Positions 6,542 to 7,826 of a stretch of 7,826 nucleotides of DNA are shown one piece after another (the stretch's first letter is position 1; every line of letters begins with the position of its first letter). A model generated the notes under the pieces. It ran no database searches. It saw only the letters and a program-made list of their open reading frames with translations, and was not told the origin of the DNA. The DNA comes from an uncultured Muribaculaceae bacterium (GTDB lineage: Bacteria; Bacteroidota; Bacteroidia; Bacteroidales; Muribaculaceae), in assembly GCA_938039795.1 (NCBI GenBank), contig CALHWU010000188.1, forward strand, positions 1-7,826, in the 5' to 3' direction. A program made the position numbers and the translations under genes.

Positions 6542-7807
6542 ATGGGAGAAATTTCAGTAAAAGTCGAAGGCATGGCCGGAGGCACCCACGTGGCCGACGG
6601 GCCGCTGACCACAGTAAACATCCGCGAGGCATCGGCCGACCTGCTGCGCAACGACGTCGACAGCCGAGTGGCGCGCGTCAGACCGATGGCGACTCCGGTC
6701 GACCAGATCTCGCGCATGATAGGCGCACGCCGCGCCTCTTCGATGGTGGTGGAATACTACTCTGTCGACACCAAAGCCCAGACAGCCCAGGCCTCGACCG
6801 AGCTCAGAATCATCGGCGACACTCACGGCAGCGGACTGCCGGTGTATGAGCTCACTACCGACAACGACACCGTTTTCGCCGTGACCGACACCATAATGGT
6901 GAAAGGCGCCAAGGGTGTGCCGGAGACTACGGGCGGCGATGCGCCCGATCTGGTGCTCTACGTAGTGGGGCGCGGCGACGGCGGCCAAGGACTCCATGTG
7001 ATAGCGGTCAACGCCGGCGAGAGCGGCGAAGTGAGCGCCGAGGTGAGCGGCAAGACCCTCGTCAGAATGGGACGCGCCGCGGCCGAACTCGACGTTCAGA
7101 CCCCGCAGTTCGAGGCTCTTCCACGAAAGGCCCGAAACTACTGCCAGATCTTCAAAGCCCAGGTGGAACAGAGCGTGCTCGCGCGCCTCAGCTCCAAGGA
7201 GACCGGCTGGACGTTCAGCGATCAGGAGGAGGTGGCGATCATGGACATGCGCCTGGGCATGGAGAAGAGCTTTCTCTTCGGCACCAAGGCGCGGGTGACC
7301 GATCCGCTGCGGTCGGACGAGGTGCTCTTCACCGGAGGAATCTGGAATCAGGCAGGCAGCGACTTCAGCTACTCCGCCATCAGCGAGAACACTCTGATAG
7401 ACCTGATGAAGACCGCGTTCACAGGCAGCAACGCCGGCTCGGGACGCAAGGTGCTCCTTGCCGGCAGCGAGCTGACAGCCCTGCTCAACAAGATCAGTTA
7501 TACGCGCGTGGCGCAGGCCTCCGACAAGGTGACCCACTGGGGCATCGACTTCTCGGAGATCCGCTCGAAGTTCGGCTCGCTCTACGTGATCCATGCCGAA
7601 GTGTTCGACCAGTGCGGCCACGAATACGACGGCCTGGTGATCGATCCGGAATATCTGGTGAAGTATGTCCACGTGCCGTTCAGGGTGGAGCGGCTCGACC
7701 TGCGCAAGTCGGGACAGCGCAACACAGAGGCCGTCGTGGCCACGGAGGCGAGCTGCCTGGCTCTCCGCCATCCGAAGTCGCATGTCAGAGTGACCCGCAG
7801 CGTCTGA
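6542..7807 (+). CDS. Putative phage-type major capsid protein (SU10/DUF5309-like, HK97 fold)
   Basis: 421 residues, the usual size of a major capsid protein. The pattern follows what I know of the SU10-type family. An N-terminal segment carries RPMATPVDQISRMIG (47-61), where the family has a 'P-x-x-T-P' turn, then EYYSVDT (71-77). The region about 105-180 is a beta-rich insertion. QIFKAQVEQSVLAR (202-215) and a charged helix through MDMRLGMEKSFLFG (234-247) form the central helical part. The C-terminal part contains FGSLYVIHAEVF (344-355) and GLVIDPEYL (364-372), resembling the strands of the HK97 A-domain. There is no signal peptide. No protease, portal or terminase is in the window. The 112-aa gene precedes it, and another gene begins 4 bases after its stop. 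Codon use looks like that of the neighbouring host genes. An encapsulin-like shell protein is the main alternative. Confidence 0.7.
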   Translation: MGEISVKVEGMAGGTHVADGPLTTVNIREASADLLRNDVDSRVARVRPMATPVDQISRMIGARRASSMVVEYYSVDTKAQTAQASTELRIIGDTHGSGLPVYELTTDNDTVFAVTDTIMVKGAKGVPETTGGDAPDLVLYVVGRGDGGQGLHVIAVNAGESGEVSAEVSGKTLVRMGRAAAELDVQTPQFEALPRKARNYCQIFKAQVEQSVLARLSSKETGWTFSDQEEVAIMDMRLGMEKSFLFGTKARVTDPLRSDEVLFTGGIWNQAGSDFSYSAISENTLIDLMKTAFTGSNAGSGRKVLLAGSELTALLNKISYTRVAQASDKVTHWGIDFSEIRSKFGSLYVIHAEVFDQCGHEYDGLVIDPEYLVKYVHVPFRVERLDLRKSGQRNTEAVVATEASCLALRHPKSHVRVTRSV

Positions 7808-7811
7808 CACC

Positions 7812-7826
7812 ATGCCGATCACTATC
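7812..7826 (+). CDS. Start of a further gene after the capsid-like gene (partial)
   Basis: An ATG at 7812, four bases after the capsid-like stop, opens a frame reading M-P-I-T-I to the window edge. The tight spacing suggests translational coupling in the same operon. In phages this place normally holds a head-completion or connector protein, but five residues are too few to identify anything, and the ATG could be chance. Confidence 0.35.

Noticed and set aside
6554..7822. A 422-codon minus-strand frame opposite the capsid-like gene
   Set aside because: It mirrors the plus-strand gene almost end to end, as happens in GC-rich coding DNA. The His/Arg/Ala-rich protein shows no motif, while the plus-strand frame has family-like features.

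Overview
The window looks like chromosomal DNA from a gut Bacteroidales bacterium. The evidence is a SusC/SusD outer-membrane pair, start regions that are A/T-rich and mostly lack a Shine-Dalgarno sequence, and several copies of the Bacteroidota -7 promoter element TAnnTTTG. The GC-rich coding sequence and the style of the SusC/SusD proteins would fit Muribaculaceae, but that family assignment is only an impression.

Left part (1-4977, minus strand): a tightly spaced operon reading right to left. It encodes a SusC-like TonB-dependent transporter, a SusD-like surface glycan-binding lipoprotein, and the first 31 residues of a third lipoprotein that runs off the left edge. Together these would form an outer-membrane uptake complex for an oligosaccharide or similar ligand. 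No glycoside hydrolase, sigma/anti-sigma pair or hybrid two-component sensor is in view, so the substrate cannot be named.

Middle (4978-5263): a 286-base divergent intergenic region. It carries a convincing minus-strand promoter for susC, which gives a leader of about 160 nt, and a -7 element for the plus-strand gene. Inside the susC leader are two GC-rich hairpins. The second is followed by six Ts on the plus strand, so it reads as an intrinsic terminator for a transcript antisense to the susC leader. This resembles the antisense sRNAs described at Bacteroides polysaccharide-utilization loci.

Right part (5264-7826, plus strand): a stand-alone biotin-protein ligase (birA, without the DNA-binding domain), then its own promoter and a 112-aa acidic, helical protein of unknown function. 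After that come a 72-base A/T-rich leader, a 421-aa protein resembling the SU10-type (HK97-fold) phage major capsid family, and the first codons of another gene. A capsid-like gene this close to a housekeeping gene, with no terminase, portal, protease or integrase in view, is the most interesting part of the window. It could be the edge of a prophage or remnant, or a chromosomal shell-forming system whose small partner is the 112-aa protein. The window alone does not decide between these.
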